The position numbers and the translations under genes are program-made. Shown piece by piece: positions 7,523 through 16,217 of a DNA stretch of 64,000 bases. The stretch's first letter is position 1. Each line of letters opens with the position of its first letter. The notes under the pieces are model-generated. The model had not been told where the DNA came from and searched no databases. It worked only from the letters and a program-made list of their open reading frames with translations. The DNA is taken from contig NZ_JBEQCS010000007.1 in NCBI RefSeq assembly GCF_046054195.1, positions 135,066-199,065 of the forward strand, written 5' to 3'. This DNA is from Celerinatantimonas sp046054195. Lineage in GTDB: Bacteria; Pseudomonadota; Gammaproteobacteria; Enterobacterales; Celerinatantimonadaceae.

Positions 7523-8737
7523 ATGCAATCTGAACATTTTGATATTTTAATTTGCGGTGCTGGCATGGCTGGCGCTTCATTGGCTTTATTGTTAAGTGAA
7601 TTTAGCGAAAAGCCTGTTAAAATCGCCTTAGTCGAAGCCAATTCTCTTGATTATGGCCATCATCCTGGATTTGATGCCAGAGCCATTGCGCTTTCTGCTG
7701 GAAGTATTGATATCTATAAACAGGCGGGCATTTGGCCTGAGCTTGCAAGTTACGCGCAGCCTATCGAGAAAATTCATGTTTGCGATCGGGGCCACTTAGG
7801 TCAGGTATCGATTGAGCGAGATGAATACGGTATCGAACAGCTTGGCGCCGTAATTGAGTTAGCCCATGCCGGACGAGTGCTGCATCAGCGTTTGCAACAG
7901 CGTGACAATATCACGTTATTTTGTCCGGCAAAGGTTGGGCTAATCAGCTCGTCTCAAACGCACCAACGAGTCATTTTAACTGATGGTCGCGCTCTTGAGG
8001 CTAAGCTAGTGGTCGGTGCTGATGGCGGCGCTTCGGATGTCGCCGCGCAGATGAAGCTTGATGCTAAGACTCTCGACTTTGGCCAGAGCGCGATTATTGC
8101 TAATGTGCAATGCAACCTGCCACATCAAGCCAGAGCATTTGAGCGTTTCACTGAATTTGGCCCAGTGGCGCTGCTGCCAATGCTCGATAACCGTTGGTCA
8201 CTGGTTTGGTGCGTCAGTCACAGCCAAGCTAGTCAATTGAGTCAGTGCGATGATGCGCAGTTTTTAGCACGCTTACAAACTATGTTTGGTTATCGGGTCG
8301 GGCGGTTCGAAATTGTTGGTAAGCGTGACGTTTATCCACTGATTTTAACGACTCGCAGTGCGTTATTTAGCCATCGCAGCGTTATTATTGGAAATGCTGC
8401 ACACAGTTTACATCCGATTGCAGGTCAGGGCTTTAATTTAGGCATTCGTGATGCCGCAATGCTTGCACAGTTACTAAAAGATGCTGAAGACCCGGGTGCA
8501 TTTACACTGTTAAACCGCTATCGACAGTTGCGCAAAGAAGATATTACAACCACTGTTGGGTTAACGAGCGCTCTGGCAATTGGCTTCTCTAGTAAAGATA
8601 AATTGTCTGTTGTCGCTCGTAATATAGCGTTAGTGGCTTTGGCTAAATGCCCAGAGCTCAAAGCGCCATTGGTTCGCCAGACATTGGGTATGCTTGAGAT
8701 TAAAAATAGCGAGTGTGATTTCGCTCAGACCGTTTAA
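7523..8737 (+). CDS. ubiH: 2-octaprenyl-6-methoxyphenol hydroxylase
   Basis: FAD-dependent monooxygenase of ubiquinone synthesis (UbiH, C4 hydroxylation). The N-terminal dinucleotide fold GAGMAGASLALLL, the UbiH-specific PGFDARAIALS and VCDRGHLG segments, and the GNAAHSLHPIAGQGFNLG FAD motif near 293 are visible. The ATG at 7523 follows a GTG at 7517; neither has a good Shine-Dalgarno. It starts a few bases after ygfB and is followed ten bases later by ubiI, so ygfB-ubiH-ubiI reads as one operon. Confidence 0.95.
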   Translation: MQSEHFDILICGAGMAGASLALLLSEFSEKPVKIALVEANSLDYGHHPGFDARAIALSAGSIDIYKQAGIWPELASYAQPIEKIHVCDRGHLGQVSIERDEYGIEQLGAVIELAHAGRVLHQRLQQRDNITLFCPAKVGLISSSQTHQRVILTDGRALEAKLVVGADGGASDVAAQMKLDAKTLDFGQSAIIANVQCNLPHQARAFERFTEFGPVALLPMLDNRWSLVWCVSHSQASQLSQCDDAQFLARLQTMFGYRVGRFEIVGKRDVYPLILTTRSALFSHRSVIIGNAAHSLHPIAGQGFNLGIRDAAMLAQLLKDAEDPGAFTLLNRYRQLRKEDITTTVGLTSALAIGFSSKDKLSVVARNIALVALAKCPELKAPLVRQTLGMLEIKNSECDFAQTV

Positions 8738-8747
8738 AGGAAAATGA

Positions 8748-9926
8748 ATGCAAACGTTTGATGTTGTGATTTTAGGCGCAGGCATGGTGGGGCTGGCATT
8801 AGCCCGTGGCCTTGCAAAAAGTGCATTAAATATTGCAATTGTGGAGCCTCAGTTACCCAAGCCTTTAGCAACTTCGAGAGATTTTGCCCTTCGGGTGAGC
8901 GCTATTAGTCCGGCGAGTGAAAAATTCCTCAATCAACTTGATGCTTGGTCACTAATTGAAAAGCAGCGTTTGCAAAGCTACCAACGGATGCAAGTTTGGG
9001 AAAAAGACAGTTTCGCTAAAATCGATTTTGATTGTCAGCAAGCAATTTTACCCGCATTAGGCCATATCATTGAAAACGAAGTGATTCGTGACTCCCTTTG
9101 GCAGTTGGTCCGTCAACAGGCCAATGTGACAGTCATCAATGAAAAATGTACTCAGTTTGAGCAAGGCGCACGAGAGGCGTGGTTACAGTTTGAGCAAGCT
9201 GGAATGTTAACTGCGCAGTTGGTGATTGGCGCAGAAGGCGCTCACTCTTGGTTGCGCGAACAAGTGAATGTGCCATTAACATTTTGGGATTATCAGCATC
9301 ATGCGCTGGTGGCAACGATTCGTACCGAGCTTGCTCATAAAGGATGTGCCAGACAAATCTTTACGCCCCAGGGGCCACTTGCGTTTTTACCGCTGAGTGA
9401 CCCACACTTGTGCTCGATTGTTTGGTCGGTGGATAAAACCCGCGCCGAGCAGTTGCAATCATTTGACGAGGCTCGTTTTAATCATGAACTGGCGGTTGCG
9501 TTTGACTCCCAATTGGGGCAATGCCAGAGGGTATCAGAGCTTGAGAGTTTCCCACTTCGTATGCGCTATGCCAGACAGTTCGCCGGAGATCGTTTTGCAC
9601 TCATCGGTGATGCTGCCCACACGATTCATCCATTAGCGGGCCAAGGCGTGAATTTAGGATTGGCCGATGCTAAATCTCTGGCTTTGACGTTATGTCAACT
9701 GAGCGAGCAAGGCTGTGATCTGGGCGAGTACAAATTACTGCGTCCGTGGGAGCGGGAACGTAAAGCTCAAGCCATGGTAATGATCGCAGCTATGGAATTT
9801 TTTAAACAGCTCTTTAGTGGCGATGCTCCTGGAAAAAAATTACTGCGTGGGATAGGGATGCGCTTAACCGATCAACTGCCGATGATTAAACAGCGTTGGT
9901 TAGCCAAAGCGTTAGACTTGGGATAA
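8748..9926 (+). CDS. ubiI: 2-octaprenylphenol hydroxylase
   Basis: Paralog of UbiH that adds the C5 hydroxyl in aerobic ubiquinone synthesis (formerly VisC). At 392 residues it matches E. coli UbiI (400). Specific matches are MQVWEKDSFAKIDFD, the TFWDYQHHALVATIRTE segment, DPHLCSIVWS, and GDAAHTIHPLAGQGVNLG near 289. AAAGGAAA precedes the ATG. It ends at a strong convergent terminator facing cca. Confidence 0.96.
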   Translation: MQTFDVVILGAGMVGLALARGLAKSALNIAIVEPQLPKPLATSRDFALRVSAISPASEKFLNQLDAWSLIEKQRLQSYQRMQVWEKDSFAKIDFDCQQAILPALGHIIENEVIRDSLWQLVRQQANVTVINEKCTQFEQGAREAWLQFEQAGMLTAQLVIGAEGAHSWLREQVNVPLTFWDYQHHALVATIRTELAHKGCARQIFTPQGPLAFLPLSDPHLCSIVWSVDKTRAEQLQSFDEARFNHELAVAFDSQLGQCQRVSELESFPLRMRYARQFAGDRFALIGDAAHTIHPLAGQGVNLGLADAKSLALTLCQLSEQGCDLGEYKLLRPWERERKAQAMVMIAAMEFFKQLFSGDAPGKKLLRGIGMRLTDQLPMIKQRWLAKALDLG

Positions 9927-9932
9927 GTGACG

Positions 9933-9965
9933 TTGTACCAACAGCGATAGATGCTGTTGGTACAA
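9933..9965. terminator. Convergent hairpin between ubiI and cca
   Basis: TTGTACCAACAGC (9933-9945) and GCTGTTGGTACAA (9953-9965) are a perfect 13-base inverted repeat with a seven-base loop. It sits seven bases after the ubiI stop and ten before the cca stop. The T content is modest on both sides, yet its position suggests shared termination. Confidence 0.75.
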
Positions 9966-9974
9966 AATTTAGTA

Positions 9975-11198
9975 TCAGCCGCGCAGTTCAGATAACTTGC
10001 CCAACCGCTGCAAGGTGAGTTGCTCTTTAATTTGAGCTCCTTTATAACCCGCTTTCACGATTTCACTGACTGGAATCTGCTGCAAGTGGTGAAGATAATT
10101 GAGCAGAATTGCTTTTTGTGGGTAATCATCCTGCTCATGCCCCGTACGACCTCGAATGTCGCTTTGACAAACATCTAACAACTGCTCAAATCGCTGCGGT
10201 TTTCGCCATACATCACACTGGTCCAGCAAGTTTAGAAGTTGCTCATCACTGAGCTCTGCTTGTTTATGACATTGGATGTGCCAGCGACATGCAAGCCTTG
10301 CTAAATCCTGAACTGGATTAGGCACTTTGAGGCGATTACAAAGAGCTTTAACCGGAATGATGCCACGTTCATCGTGGCCATGATGACTTGGCCATTCATT
10401 TTGTGGTGTTAAAGCCTTGCCAAAATCATGGCATAAAGCAGCAAATCGAACTTCAATGTCGGTGCTTATCAGCGCTGCTTGTTCAAGGACCATCAGCGAA
10501 TGAATGCCCGTATCTATTTCTGGATGCCAATGCGCGGGGGCTGGAATACCAAAAAGGGCGTCAAGCTCTGGGAAGATAATAGACAGTGCGCCGCATTGGC
10601 GAAGGGTTTCAAAAAACACCTGAGGCGATTGGCTGGTCAGCGCTTTTTCCATTTCCTTATAAATCCGCTCAGCCGTTAGGCTTTCAAGCTCACCAGAGCT
10701 TGCCATCTCACTCATCAGCAGCATGGTTTCATCTGCGATGGAAAAACCTAAATGAGCAAATCGGGCTGCGAACCGAGCAACTCGCAACACTCGAAGTGGA
10801 TCCTCGGCAAATGCTGGCGATACATGACGAAGCAGCCGTTTTTCAAGATCTTGGCGGCCATTATATGGGTCAATGATGTTGCCAGATGCGTCTTGAGCGA
10901 TTGCATTGATGGTCAAATCACGGCGTTTAAGGTCTGTTTCCAGTGGAATTTCTGGGCCAAAGTCACAAACAAAGCCAGTGTATCCTTTGCCTTGTTTTCG
11001 CTCCGTGCGAGCAAGTGCATATTCATCACTTGTTTTGGGGTGTAAAAACACGGGAAAGGACTTTCCCACTTGTTGGTAGCCTTTTTCTAGCATTTGCTCA
11101 GCGGACGCGCCAACCACCACATAATCGCTATCATTAACAGGCAAGCCGAGTAACATGTCGCGTACGGCACCACCGACTAGATAAATTTGCACAAACAT
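9975..11198 (-). CDS. cca: CCA-adding tRNA nucleotidyltransferase
   Basis: Adds CCA to tRNA 3' ends. The N-terminus IYLVGGAVRD, the DSD metal-binding pair near 20 and RRDLTINAIA near 92 are the polymerase head motifs of class II enzymes. An HD domain (LCHDFGKALTP near 255) gives the phosphatase and phosphodiesterase activities seen in gammaproteobacterial Cca. I start at the ATG at 11198 (407 residues, MFVQIYLVGG), which matches the family; an ATG six codons upstream is possible. In E. coli cca adjoins ygiM. Here exeA/B and a sugar transporter have come between. Confidence 0.96.
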   Translation of the reverse strand: MFVQIYLVGGAVRDMLLGLPVNDSDYVVVGASAEQMLEKGYQQVGKSFPVFLHPKTSDEYALARTERKQGKGYTGFVCDFGPEIPLETDLKRRDLTINAIAQDASGNIIDPYNGRQDLEKRLLRHVSPAFAEDPLRVLRVARFAARFAHLGFSIADETMLLMSEMASSGELESLTAERIYKEMEKALTSQSPQVFFETLRQCGALSIIFPELDALFGIPAPAHWHPEIDTGIHSLMVLEQAALISTDIEVRFAALCHDFGKALTPQNEWPSHHGHDERGIIPVKALCNRLKVPNPVQDLARLACRWHIQCHKQAELSDEQLLNLLDQCDVWRKPQRFEQLLDVCQSDIRGRTGHEQDDYPQKAILLNYLHHLQQIPVSEIVKAGYKGAQIKEQLTLQRLGKLSELRG

Positions 11199-11507
11199 CT
11201 CCCACTTCGTGTTCACAAAGCTATTATACAGACTTTATAAAGCCTAGGGACTGTTGATCTTTAGTGGTTGAATTTTGTTCAAATTAAACGCATTTTGAAC
11301 GCTGCTCATCCGCTGTCGCTTTGAGTTAAACAAACAAGGTGCAACAAAGTTCAGGATGCGTTTAAATAAACCCGAAGGGCAGCATCTGAGGCTGATTTAT
11401 TCAGCGTAATAACTACACGATAAAACGTTTATCTGCCTAAACTCGCCTTGGATTGGCGCAAAAATAATCACAAAAGATCAATAGCCCATAGGGTGAGGAG
11501 TGTAAAT

Positions 11508-13076
11508 TTGTACCAGAGCTATTTCAATATGCGGGATGTCCCGTTTTCGATAGCCCCGAACCCTGATTTTTTGTTTATCAGCCCTCGCCATCAAGAGGCG
11601 CTTGCTCATCTGAAATATGGTTTAAGTGATACCGGCGGTTTTGTTTTATTAACCGGCGAAGTTGGTACTGGTAAAACCACTTTGGCACGAACGCTCCTTC
11701 GAGAATTGGATGATAAAATAGCGGTCGCAACATTGTTAAATCCGCAGCTCAATGGTTGCGAATTACTCTCAGCCGTTTGTGATGGTTTTGGTGCCCCTTA
11801 TCCTAAAAAAGCTGGGTTAAAGGCGCTAACCGATAGCCTCGTTACATTTTTGCAGTCGCTGTATGAGCGTGGTTGTAGCGCTATGTTGTTGATTGATGAG
11901 GCCCAACAGCTAAGCATGGAAGCATTGGAGCTTTTACGGCTTTTAACTAATCTTGAAACAGATACTCAAAAACTGCTGCGCATTGTGCTGGTGGGGCAAC
12001 CAGAATTGCAGGTAATGCTACGCCAAAAGGCTCTTCGGCAATTATCACAACGCATTACCGCTCGCTACCAGTTACTGGCGTTTAACGCCAAGGAAACCGC
12101 TGACTACATCGCGTATCGATTAAAGGTTGCCGGTTGTGACAAGCCACTTTTTTCATCTTCTATTGTTCAAAAAGTCTATCAATATAGTGGCGGTATCCCG
12201 CGTCTGATTAACCTGTTATGTGACCGGGCGTTACTTGGAACTTATATGGCGGGTGAAAAGCAAGTTTCAGCTGCGATTTTAAAGCAAAGTGCCAATGAAC
12301 TTGAATTGCTCGGTACTGATAAAAGTTCAGAGCACAGTCATAGAAAAGCTATTTTAGGAATTATTTTTATCGCGCTATTGCTCGGTTCATTTGGGCTTTC
12401 TTGGGAATTAACGCCAAGAGCTGTGAGTCATCAAGCGCAGTTAGATTTTAATCACACCCAACAGAGCCATCAGCAGCAGTGGCAAGATTTAATTACTCAG
12501 TCTTTAGAGAAAAATACGCCGATGGCTCAACTGATTAGCCTGTGGGGATATCACGTACCGTTATCTCAAGCGCGCTGCGAGCTGTTATCGGCCATAAATT
12601 TGGCGTGCTTTACGGGTAAGGCCTCGTTATCGCAGCTTATTAAATGGAATTACCCAGCGCTGTTAACGCTTAATTATCAAGGTCAAAGTGCTTATGCACT
12701 GCTGCGCTCAGTATCCGCTCATTCTCTAGAGTTATACATGGGAAAACATTCGTTGAGTGTCTCTAAAAAATGGCTTCAATCTCATTGGCAAGGTGAGTAC
12801 CAACTGATTTGGCAGCCTTTTATCGATGATGCTGATGTAGTGCTAAAAGCAGGGGACTCTGGGCCAAGGGTTCTTGCTTTAGCTCGGCAATTGGCTCTTT
12901 TTTATGGCCAAAAAATTCCAAGCTCTTCTAAATACGATAAAAAACTAAAACAACAAGTGCAGCAGTTTCAGCATGAACATGGACTGAAAGCTGATGGTGT
13001 GGCAACCATTCAAACGAGATTGGTGTTAAGTCATCTGTTGCACTCAGAACAACCGAATCTGGAGGCCAGAAAATGA
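11508..13076 (+). CDS. gspA: ExeA/GspA ATPase for type II secretin assembly
   Basis: GspA/ExeA is an inner-membrane AAA ATPase that, with GspB, helps place the type II secretion secretin in the peptidoglycan. The family start YQSYFNMRDVPFSIAPNP begins at once if a TTG at 11508 is used; GGTGAGGAG ends seven bases before it. An ATG at 11448 would add a 20-residue tail with no Shine-Dalgarno. In the 522-residue form, Walker A GEVGTGKT is at 50-57, Walker B MLLIDEAQ near 126-133, one membrane helix at about 281-299, and a peptidoglycan-binding repeat (AGDSGPRVLALARQL, DGVATIQT) at the C-terminus. gspB overlaps by four bases. No other gsp genes are nearby, as in Aeromonas exeAB. Confidence 0.92.
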   Translation: MYQSYFNMRDVPFSIAPNPDFLFISPRHQEALAHLKYGLSDTGGFVLLTGEVGTGKTTLARTLLRELDDKIAVATLLNPQLNGCELLSAVCDGFGAPYPKKAGLKALTDSLVTFLQSLYERGCSAMLLIDEAQQLSMEALELLRLLTNLETDTQKLLRIVLVGQPELQVMLRQKALRQLSQRITARYQLLAFNAKETADYIAYRLKVAGCDKPLFSSSIVQKVYQYSGGIPRLINLLCDRALLGTYMAGEKQVSAAILKQSANELELLGTDKSSEHSHRKAILGIIFIALLLGSFGLSWELTPRAVSHQAQLDFNHTQQSHQQQWQDLITQSLEKNTPMAQLISLWGYHVPLSQARCELLSAINLACFTGKASLSQLIKWNYPALLTLNYQGQSAYALLRSVSAHSLELYMGKHSLSVSKKWLQSHWQGEYQLIWQPFIDDADVVLKAGDSGPRVLALARQLALFYGQKIPSSSKYDKKLKQQVQQFQHEHGLKADGVATIQTRLVLSHLLHSEQPNLEARK

Positions 13077-13633
13077 AATCATCAACATCCTCTCGGTTCT
13101 GGTTGGGCTATGGTGCTCTAATCATTACTGGCGTATTCATCACCGGTTATGGAGGCTTTTGGGGGAAGAGTCATTTACTTAAACCAAAAGAAGTTACGCC
13201 AATTGGGCAGAAAATTGATTTTCCTGCGTTGCATCCCATTGCAGAGGTTCAAACCAAATCGGTTGACCTTATTGCTCTAAGAGAGCAGCAGTTGGCCAAA
13301 CAATCAAGCGATACTCAGGCAGTTTTATCTGCTGATCACTCAGACAACACTGATGTTAAACCGCCAGCCTCTCTAGAGGATCCTGTATTTAATCAACCGA
13401 TTGCGGTGTTAAGTCGGGTTGGCGCTAAACTCCATATTCCGGCGTTTGTTTATAATGCTCATGTTTTTTCATCCGATCCGAGCTTAAGTTATATCCAATT
13501 AAATGGTCGAACGTTGCATCAGGGCGATGATTTTTTGGGGATGACAGTGATGAAAATCTTATATGGCAAAACTATCTTCAAAATAAAAAGCCAGCTGCTT
13601 GAGCAACCGGCTTTAGAAGATTACAAACCTTAA
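13073..13633 (+). CDS. gspB: GspB/ExeB partner protein
   Basis: A 186-residue membrane-anchored protein. Residues 10-30 form a signal anchor, a polar linker follows (about 35-100), and the C-terminal 75 residues match the T2SSB domain (VLSRVGAKLHIPAFVYNAHVF, then LNGRTLHQGDDF). GspB works with GspA, spanning the periplasm. The ATG overlaps the gspA stop as ATGA, so translation is coupled. The gene faces the transporter across an 18-base gap without a clear terminator. Confidence 0.9.
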   Translation: MKSSTSSRFWLGYGALIITGVFITGYGGFWGKSHLLKPKEVTPIGQKIDFPALHPIAEVQTKSVDLIALREQQLAKQSSDTQAVLSADHSDNTDVKPPASLEDPVFNQPIAVLSRVGAKLHIPAFVYNAHVFSSDPSLSYIQLNGRTLHQGDDFLGMTVMKILYGKTIFKIKSQLLEQPALEDYKP

Positions 13634-13650
13634 TGGTTTAATACGTTGAG

Positions 13651-15096
13651 CTAAACGCTATGGTGAGCGGTCTCATTGATTGGTGCTGTTTCTGCTTCTG
13701 CTGTAACTGGCATTGCGCTATCGTCAGTAACACCTAAGTCACGCAATTTTTTCCCAGCCATCAAGTTTGCTTCGATGCGTTCCAGTTCAATTCCTTTGGT
13801 TTCAGGAACAAACATAATCGTGACAACGATAAAGATGATGTTTAGTGCAGCGTATAACCAGAAGGTATTCCCTGTACCAATACCATTAATTAAGCTTAGG
13901 AAGGTTGCACCTAACACCATGTTTGAGATCCAGTTCATTGTTGTTGAACAAGCAATCCCGAAGTCACGACCTTTCAGAGGTTGAATTTCAGAACATAAGA
14001 TCCAAACCATTGGAGCGGCACTCATGGCATAACCGATGATGCAGATAATAGCCATGATAACTGCTAAATAACCAAATAATGGGGCTGTATGACCATGTTT
14101 AATCAGCTCAAGCAGACCGCCTAAACAGAACATGCCCGCACCCATAATGAAGAACCCAATTTTAAGAGCAGGTTTGCGTCCCCAAGTATCTGTTACACGA
14201 GAGACCAGCGTCGTTACAATCACAAATGCCAGACCAACAAATACGGTACTAATCATCTGTTCCATGTGGCTTTCAAAACCGGCCATTTTGAAAATGGTTG
14301 GCGCGTAGTACATCAGAATATTCATCCCGGTGAACTGTTGCATAAACTGCAGTGCAACACCAAGTGCGACACTACGACGGAAGTTTTTATTACCGCGGAA
14401 CAGGTCAAAGCCTGCTTCTTTTACTTTTAAGCTGGCGATAATATCTTGGTATTCTTGATTCGCTTCACGGTCAGTTTGACGCAGTGACAATAAAATTTCT
14501 TTCGCTTCGGTACTGCGTCCTTTTGCGGCCAGCCAGCGAGGACTTTTTGGCATGAACCAGACTGCAAAAATTAAGATGGCAGCAGGAATAACCAGTACAG
14601 CAAACATCGCGCGCCAATTGCCGAATAAACTAAAGAAAGTATCCGACAAAAACGCTACCACAATCCCGATATTAACCATGACCTGATACATGGCAATTTT
14701 TTTACCACGTACTGCTTTATCGGACATTTCTGATAAATACAGAGGGGCCGCGTAAGATGCAATCCCGATAGAAAAGCCTTGAACGACGCGAAAGGCCAAC
14801 ATCATGTCGATATTTACTGACACGGAACAACCCACTGTACCAATGGCAAACAGGACACCACCCCACAACAGGCTGAGTTTACGACCCAAGCGTGATGATA
14901 ACCAACTGTTTGCAATTGACCCAAGCGTTGCACCTAACATCATGGTACTGACCACCCATTCTTGCTGGTGGATAGTAATGTGCCAGTCCTGAGTGATGAA
15001 TGGTAAAGCACCTGAGATAATCCCAATATCCAGACCGAACAACAAGCCGGCAAAGGCTGCTGCGATGGTCACTAAACTTTGTTTGGCTGATGACAT
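13651..15096 (-). CDS. Sugar-proton symporter of the GalP/AraE type
   Basis: A 481-residue major facilitator of the sugar porter family with twelve predicted membrane helices. Seen in order: LLFGLDIGIISGALPFI in helix 1, RLGRKLS in the first cytoplasmic loop, the PKSPRWLAAKGR loop, QFMQQFTGMNILMYYAP in helix 7, CSEIQPLKGRDFG and PETKG near the C-terminus. These match E. coli GalP and AraE closely. The substrate among galactose, arabinose, xylose and glucose cannot be told. AAGGGG lies before the ATG. No catabolic genes adjoin. A CRP-like site and a hairpin lie upstream, suggesting catabolite control. Confidence 0.9.
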   Translation of the reverse strand: MSSAKQSLVTIAAAFAGLLFGLDIGIISGALPFITQDWHITIHQQEWVVSTMMLGATLGSIANSWLSSRLGRKLSLLWGGVLFAIGTVGCSVSVNIDMMLAFRVVQGFSIGIASYAAPLYLSEMSDKAVRGKKIAMYQVMVNIGIVVAFLSDTFFSLFGNWRAMFAVLVIPAAILIFAVWFMPKSPRWLAAKGRSTEAKEILLSLRQTDREANQEYQDIIASLKVKEAGFDLFRGNKNFRRSVALGVALQFMQQFTGMNILMYYAPTIFKMAGFESHMEQMISTVFVGLAFVIVTTLVSRVTDTWGRKPALKIGFFIMGAGMFCLGGLLELIKHGHTAPLFGYLAVIMAIICIIGYAMSAAPMVWILCSEIQPLKGRDFGIACSTTMNWISNMVLGATFLSLINGIGTGNTFWLYAALNIIFIVVTIMFVPETKGIELERIEANLMAGKKLRDLGVTDDSAMPVTAEAETAPINETAHHSV

Positions 15097-15118
15097 AATT
15101 AAAAACCCCTTACGAAGG

Positions 15119-15149
15119 TAAGATGTGCTCGTTGCATGGCGACATCTTA
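15119..15149 (-). other. Leader inverted repeat before the sugar transporter
   Basis: TAAGATGT (15119-15126) and ACATCTTA (15142-15149) are perfect inverted arms with a 15-base spacer, 23 bases before the transporter start on the minus strand. It would form a leader hairpin or be a repressor operator. The remaining gap up to 15368 is AT-rich and shows nothing else besides the CRP-like site. Confidence 0.4.
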
Positions 15150-15170
15150 TGGGGCTTTAGAAATCAGTAG

Positions 15171-15186
15171 ATTGAGCCGATTCACA
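15171..15186 (-). promoter_or_regulatory. Possible CRP site before the sugar transporter
   Basis: On the minus strand TGTGA, six bases, then TCAAT. The left half is perfect and the right half matches TCACA at three of five positions. It lies about 75 bases before the start codon, a workable distance for activation. Weak by sequence, plausible by gene function. Confidence 0.35.
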
Positions 15187-15368
15187 CTATTTGGGGGGTG
15201 GCAATCCTGTCTATTCCTGTAGCAATTTTGTACATATTGCTAATAACATTCTCAATAATATTGGATTTTTATGATGTAAATGAATGAGTTATATATTGTC
15301 AGCAGGTTAAAATAAGAGATGATGTGTTAACAGGTAGCGAATTAGTCTATTTATATAGCAATAAAAAT

Positions 15369-15394
15369 AATAGGAGTTGGCCTTGACCAACTCC
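15369..15394 (-). terminator. Terminator after ygiM
   Basis: GGAGTTGG (15373-15380) pairs with CCAACTCC (15387-15394). On the minus strand the stem is followed by TATTATTTTTAT, and it starts eight bases after the ygiM stop. Confidence 0.8.
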
Positions 15395-15401
15395 AAAAAA
15401 T

Positions 15402-16016
15402 TTACATCCAGCGATCACTGTTGCGTTTACGTCGGCGAGGTAGATAAGGAATAATTAAACCAATAATTAATCCGCCACCTGCGACAATTCCGCCTTTAAT
15501 TAACCACTGCATCTGTACGTCTTGCTGAATATTTCCTAATTTAACCGTTAGTTTTTTATTTTCACTAACAAGTTTACTCAGATGCGTATTCATGTCGGTG
15601 GTTCGTTGCTGCTCAGTTTTCAACTGCTGTTGTAGCTGGGTAATCAGTTTGCTTTTATCATCAGAGCTTTGTTCGGATGATTTTTGCAAATCACTGAGTT
15701 TTTGTTGAGTCGATTTAAGTTGATCGGTCGCTGCACTAAGTTGTGTTTGTAAACTAGGCGTATTGGTCAGCTTATCTGCTTCTATCCAACCATCTTTGTC
15801 TGAATTAGCGACTTTAACGTGGGCAAATTGGCTATCTTGGTCATATTCGATTTCATTGACCTTCTCGCCAGCATTCACTGTGCCGACAATTCGATAATTG
15901 TTTCCTGGGCCAGAATGCATGTAAATGAATAAATCATTGGTTACATAGCGCTGCGCGGCTAACGTGCTGAAGCTAAGTCCTGCAGCCAAGACTGAAAGCA
16001 GTAGTTTGTATCTCAC
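15402..16016 (-). CDS. ygiM: SH3-domain membrane protein YgiM
   Basis: A 204-residue protein with a signal peptide (about 1-21), a bacterial SH3 domain (24-87, with the SGPGNNYRIVG turn and the DGWIEADKL end), a glutamine- and serine-rich coiled coil (about 90-165), one membrane helix (about 169-190) and a basic tail (RRRKRNSDR). This is the exact architecture of the YgiM family, whose function is unknown. Gene order ygiM-ygiF-glnE is conserved with E. coli, though pitA and its partner are inserted between ygiM and ygiF here. Confidence 0.93.
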   Translation of the reverse strand: MRYKLLLSVLAAGLSFSTLAAQRYVTNDLFIYMHSGPGNNYRIVGTVNAGEKVNEIEYDQDSQFAHVKVANSDKDGWIEADKLTNTPSLQTQLSAATDQLKSTQQKLSDLQKSSEQSSDDKSKLITQLQQQLKTEQQRTTDMNTHLSKLVSENKKLTVKLGNIQQDVQMQWLIKGGIVAGGGLIIGLIIPYLPRRRKRNSDRWM

Positions 16017-16095
16017 AAGCTATCTCGTTTTCGTTGCGAATCAAAGGGAAGAAAGACACTTAGTGTAAGTCTTTCGCGAATGTCGCTCAACCACC

Positions 16096-16127
16096 ATTGA
16101 TGTGTTAGATAATTATCTCACATCAAT
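16096..16127. repeat. Palindrome between pitA and ygiM
   Basis: ATTGATGTG (16096-16104) and CACATCAAT (16119-16127) flank a second palindrome AGATAATTATCT (16107-16118). The symmetric design suits a dimeric regulator upstream of ygiM (start at 16016), or a hairpin downstream of pitA. Confidence 0.45.
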
Positions 16128-16153
16128 TTCATCTGATCGGCAAAGAGCTTTAG

Positions 16154-16204
16154 TGATTCAGGTGCGATTTGACAAATTAATGCAACGCTAGAGCACCTGA
16201 ATCA
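16154..16204. repeat. Perfect 12-base inverted repeat after pitA
   Basis: TGATTCAGGTGC (16154-16165) and GCACCTGAATCA (16193-16204) are perfect arms with a 27-base loop, starting 14 bases after the pitA stop. It probably ends or stabilises the pitA mRNA. There is no T tract. Confidence 0.5.
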
Positions 16205-16217
16205 AATATCTGTTTAA

